A stretch of DNA of 64,000 nt from Saturnia japonica (taxonomy: Eukaryota > Arthropoda > Insecta > Lepidoptera > Saturniidae): NCBI GenBank assembly GCA_033032175.1, contig CM065312.1, positions 8,928,001-8,992,000 of the forward strand, written 5' to 3'. Position numbers and translations under genes: made by a program. The notes beneath the pieces are model-generated. The model saw only the letters and a program-made list of their open reading frames with translations, ran no database searches and was not told where the DNA came from. Below are positions 61,922-64,000 of the stretch, one piece after another (the first letter of the stretch is position 1; each line of letters starts with the position of its first letter).

Positions 61922-62721
61922 TATGTCTAGCGGGCAGCTGCCCTGACTGTTGTAGTCGGGTTATTGTATATATACTCAACGACAGAGTGAATTTCTATAG
62001 CGCAATGTGGGATAGTAGGATGCGTCCTATGTGGCTCGATAGATGTCGCTATGTGTCGCTACGTGTAGTTGCGTCGATGCGTTGATGCGTCAGTTGTGGC
62101 GAGAGATGTCGCTACATCCGCTACGTAGTTGTGTCGATACGTGATACGTCAGCACAACCTTCTTCACAAAGCTACGTCATCATCACTTCCTCAAGCTTTC
62201 GAGCAGCTAGTCCAATACAGCCAGCCAGCATCCACGGCTACTACGGGTATCCTGACCATACGCATGCAGCGGACGCGCATTCCTGGTCAGCCCCACAGCT
62301 TTCTCAGCGACCTTGGCACAGCACACTGCACTTCGGCCGGTCAGCAAGCAGCAGAAAACGCACTTCTCTCCTGGTCGACGCAGCAGCCAATCACCGCAGA
62401 CAGTTCCGACTCACCGTGAACTATGCGACATCATCCCGACTCACTGAGGCAATCACCGAAGACAGTTTCAACTCACCGTGAACTATGCGGCATCTAGTTC
62501 CGACTCACTGGAACACTCCACTGGCCCGGCAAGCATCACAAATGGACGACTCAACCTGCTATCGACCTCCGGTCTCGGAGGGGAGTGATGTAGCGACATC
62601 TATCGAGCCACATAGGACGCATTCCTGCTATCCTTCATCGCGCTATAGAAATTCACTCTATCGTTGAGTATATATACAAGAACCCGACTACAACAGTCGG
62701 GGCAGCTGCCCGCCAGACATA
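61922..62721. mobile_element. 800-bp element with about 130-bp terminal inverted repeats
   Basis: Left arm 61922-62050 starts TATGTCTAGCGGGCAGCTGC. The right arm 62592-62721, reversed, starts TATGTCTGGCGGGCAGCTGC, and both share GTATATATACTCAACGA and ATGTGGCTCGATAGATGTCG. A TA may be the target duplication. The GC-rich interior has short direct repeats (CGACTCACTG, GTGAACTATGCG) and open frames of 96-116 codons without recognisable motifs. Confidence 0.75.
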
Positions 62722-62756
62722 GCACCCGTCTGGCCGGAGGATCCTCCCTTTTCTAT

Positions 62757-62798
62757 GGCGGATGAGGAACTTTACTCTCTGTTCCTCACCTCCGCTAA
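62757..62798. other. 13-bp stem hairpin
   Basis: GCGGATGAGGAAC...GTTCCTCACCTCCGC with a 10-base loop, just outside the long inverted-repeat element. The AGGATCCT palindrome lies shortly before it. Function unknown. Confidence 0.5.
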
Positions 62799-63430
62799 AC
62801 ACACATTCCTTACTCATCATCAAACTACATCCTACTGTTGGGCATGGATTTTATCGGAATACGCACTTAAATGCTTATAACTCATCCACATCCATTACAT
62901 GAATTCAACGCGAAACATACAATACTAATTCATTATCGTATTTGTTTTTAAATATAAATGAATGTAAGCATGTGTTTGTGATGAAAAAAGTAGTACTTTT
63001 TAGGATTGCTTATCTGAGGCAACCAAAAGGCACTTATAAAAAAATTTGCTGCCTGTCTGTTAGCCTTTCTGTTTGTTACGCTTATCCAGTTATTGTAGTT
63101 TCATGTTTGTGTTAGTTTTTCCTAGTGCTCATTCATGTACAGTACAATAACTTCCGCATTCGTTATATTAATATAATATATTCAACACAAATAATAAATA
63201 TGTTTATATAGTATTTTTCTTTTTTATAATCAATAATTGTTTACACAAGACTGATTTTTTTCTAGGAAATAAATTGCCGCAATAAAACAATGTGATCATG
63301 TCTGCTTTTAATTAAAAAGTCGAAGCAGGAGAGCATGGTTACGAAGAAAATTCAATTTTGAAGAGCGAGATAGTGCTAAAAAGGAATTGTTACAATAAAT
63401 GAAAAACAGAAGCACCACTCTCATTTCCAG

Positions 63431-63920
63431 TTCTAACTGAAATGACAAATTTAGACCCAACAGAGTGTGATTTAGCTAATGATAATGATAACTTTATTTT
63501 ATCCAACAATAACAAAGTTCTTTCACTAGCGCAATCTGATAACCAATCAAACATCGAGGCTGAAATCATGGATTATCAAATTGTATCTACAGACAAACCA
63601 TCACCAATACCGTTTACTACTGAACTTGAAGTTTTAAACATTACCTTCATCCCTGACTTACTACGTGTCGTGAGAGAACCTTTGCCTTCTACTAGCTATT
63701 GTACGCCATTGCAATCACCACCTATTTTAAAATAAAACGTAAATGAAAACCTATCAGGTTTTAAAAAAACGCAATGCGAAACAAAACAAACAATATTACG
63801 CTTACCTACCAGATGAAGGAGATTTTACAGCTATTTTTGGAGATGCTATTGATTCGGATAAAAATAAAATAACTATTAAAAAAATCATATTTAAAAAAAA
63901 AACGAAAGAAGACTAAAATT
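63431..63920 (+). pseudogene. Degraded coding remnant at window end
   Basis: After an acceptor-like TTTCCAG at 63430, a 97-aa frame (MTNLDPTECDLANDNDNF..., ending at 63735) is followed in another frame by MKTYQVLKKRNAKQNKQYYA then YLPDEGDFTAIFGDAIDSDK to 63916. Another shift in an A-rich tract leads to VVNNSMNENTKPYLQ. The lysine-rich and acidic composition looks like protein, but I do not recognise it. Either an eroded transposon ORF or a gene continuing past 64000. Confidence 0.35.
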
Positions 63921-64000
63921 GTTGTTAATAACTCCATGAATGAAAATACTAAACCATATTTACAGTCAAAAATCAAAATTAGTCCCCCAGCATGATATTT

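Noticed and set aside
61922..62721. Solo LTR (TG...CA ends)
   Set aside because: The two ends form a 130-bp inverted repeat, which is not a feature of LTRs, and no 4-6 bp target duplication is visible.

Overview
This window is AT-rich nuclear DNA of an insect, almost certainly a moth or butterfly. The evidence is mixed but consistent. Genes have short exons split by GT..AG introns. The repeats are typical of Lepidoptera: Helitron ends of the form A|TC...CTAG|T, two families of tRNA-derived SINEs, a LINE 3' end with a (TTTGA)n tail, and several mariners. Nothing bacterial or organellar is visible. Most of the window is intergenic or intronic DNA made of transposon debris. Exon structures were joined by hand from splice sites and reading-frame phase.

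Three host genes can be rebuilt. (1) 18900-26453, minus strand: a multi-exon gene whose product resembles the ciliary/flagellar protein CFAP92 (KIAA1257). (2) 44433-50900, plus strand: a complete six-exon COQ3, the mitochondrial ubiquinone-biosynthesis O-methyltransferase (293 aa), with two mariner copies in its last intron. (3) 54307-59661, plus strand: a four-exon gene of unknown function (227 aa) with a probable ubiquitin-like fold. A jockey-like LINE and a 27-bp tandem repeat lie in its introns. Its first three exons are short and easy to miss in an open-reading-frame scan.

Region by region. 1-18.9 kb has no convincing host gene. It holds a Ty3/Gypsy remnant, a mariner (3606-4837), several Helitron pieces, a degenerate tandem array (6290-6850), SINEs, LINE scraps and a 397-bp inverted-repeat element. 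18.9-26.5 kb is the CFAP92-like gene, with a complete 735-bp non-autonomous Helitron inside or beside it. 26.5-30.1 kb is Helitrons and SINEs. 30.1-39.8 kb is a tandem duplication of a cytochrome P450 gene piece plus spacer. Both P450 copies are broken, and the second carries a 4,450-bp Ty3/Gypsy element with LTRs of only 71 bp and a perfect 5-bp target duplication. 40-44.4 kb is LINE/SINE ends and unassigned DNA. 44.4-51 kb is Coq3. 51.7-53.0 kb is a nearly intact DD41D-type mariner. 53-60 kb holds an OTU-domain fragment and the unknown gene. 60-64 kb holds a SINE, an 800-bp long-terminal-inverted-repeat element and a degraded coding remnant.

The genes show no sign of working together. The main history is repeated transposon insertion, local duplication and decay around a few conserved genes.
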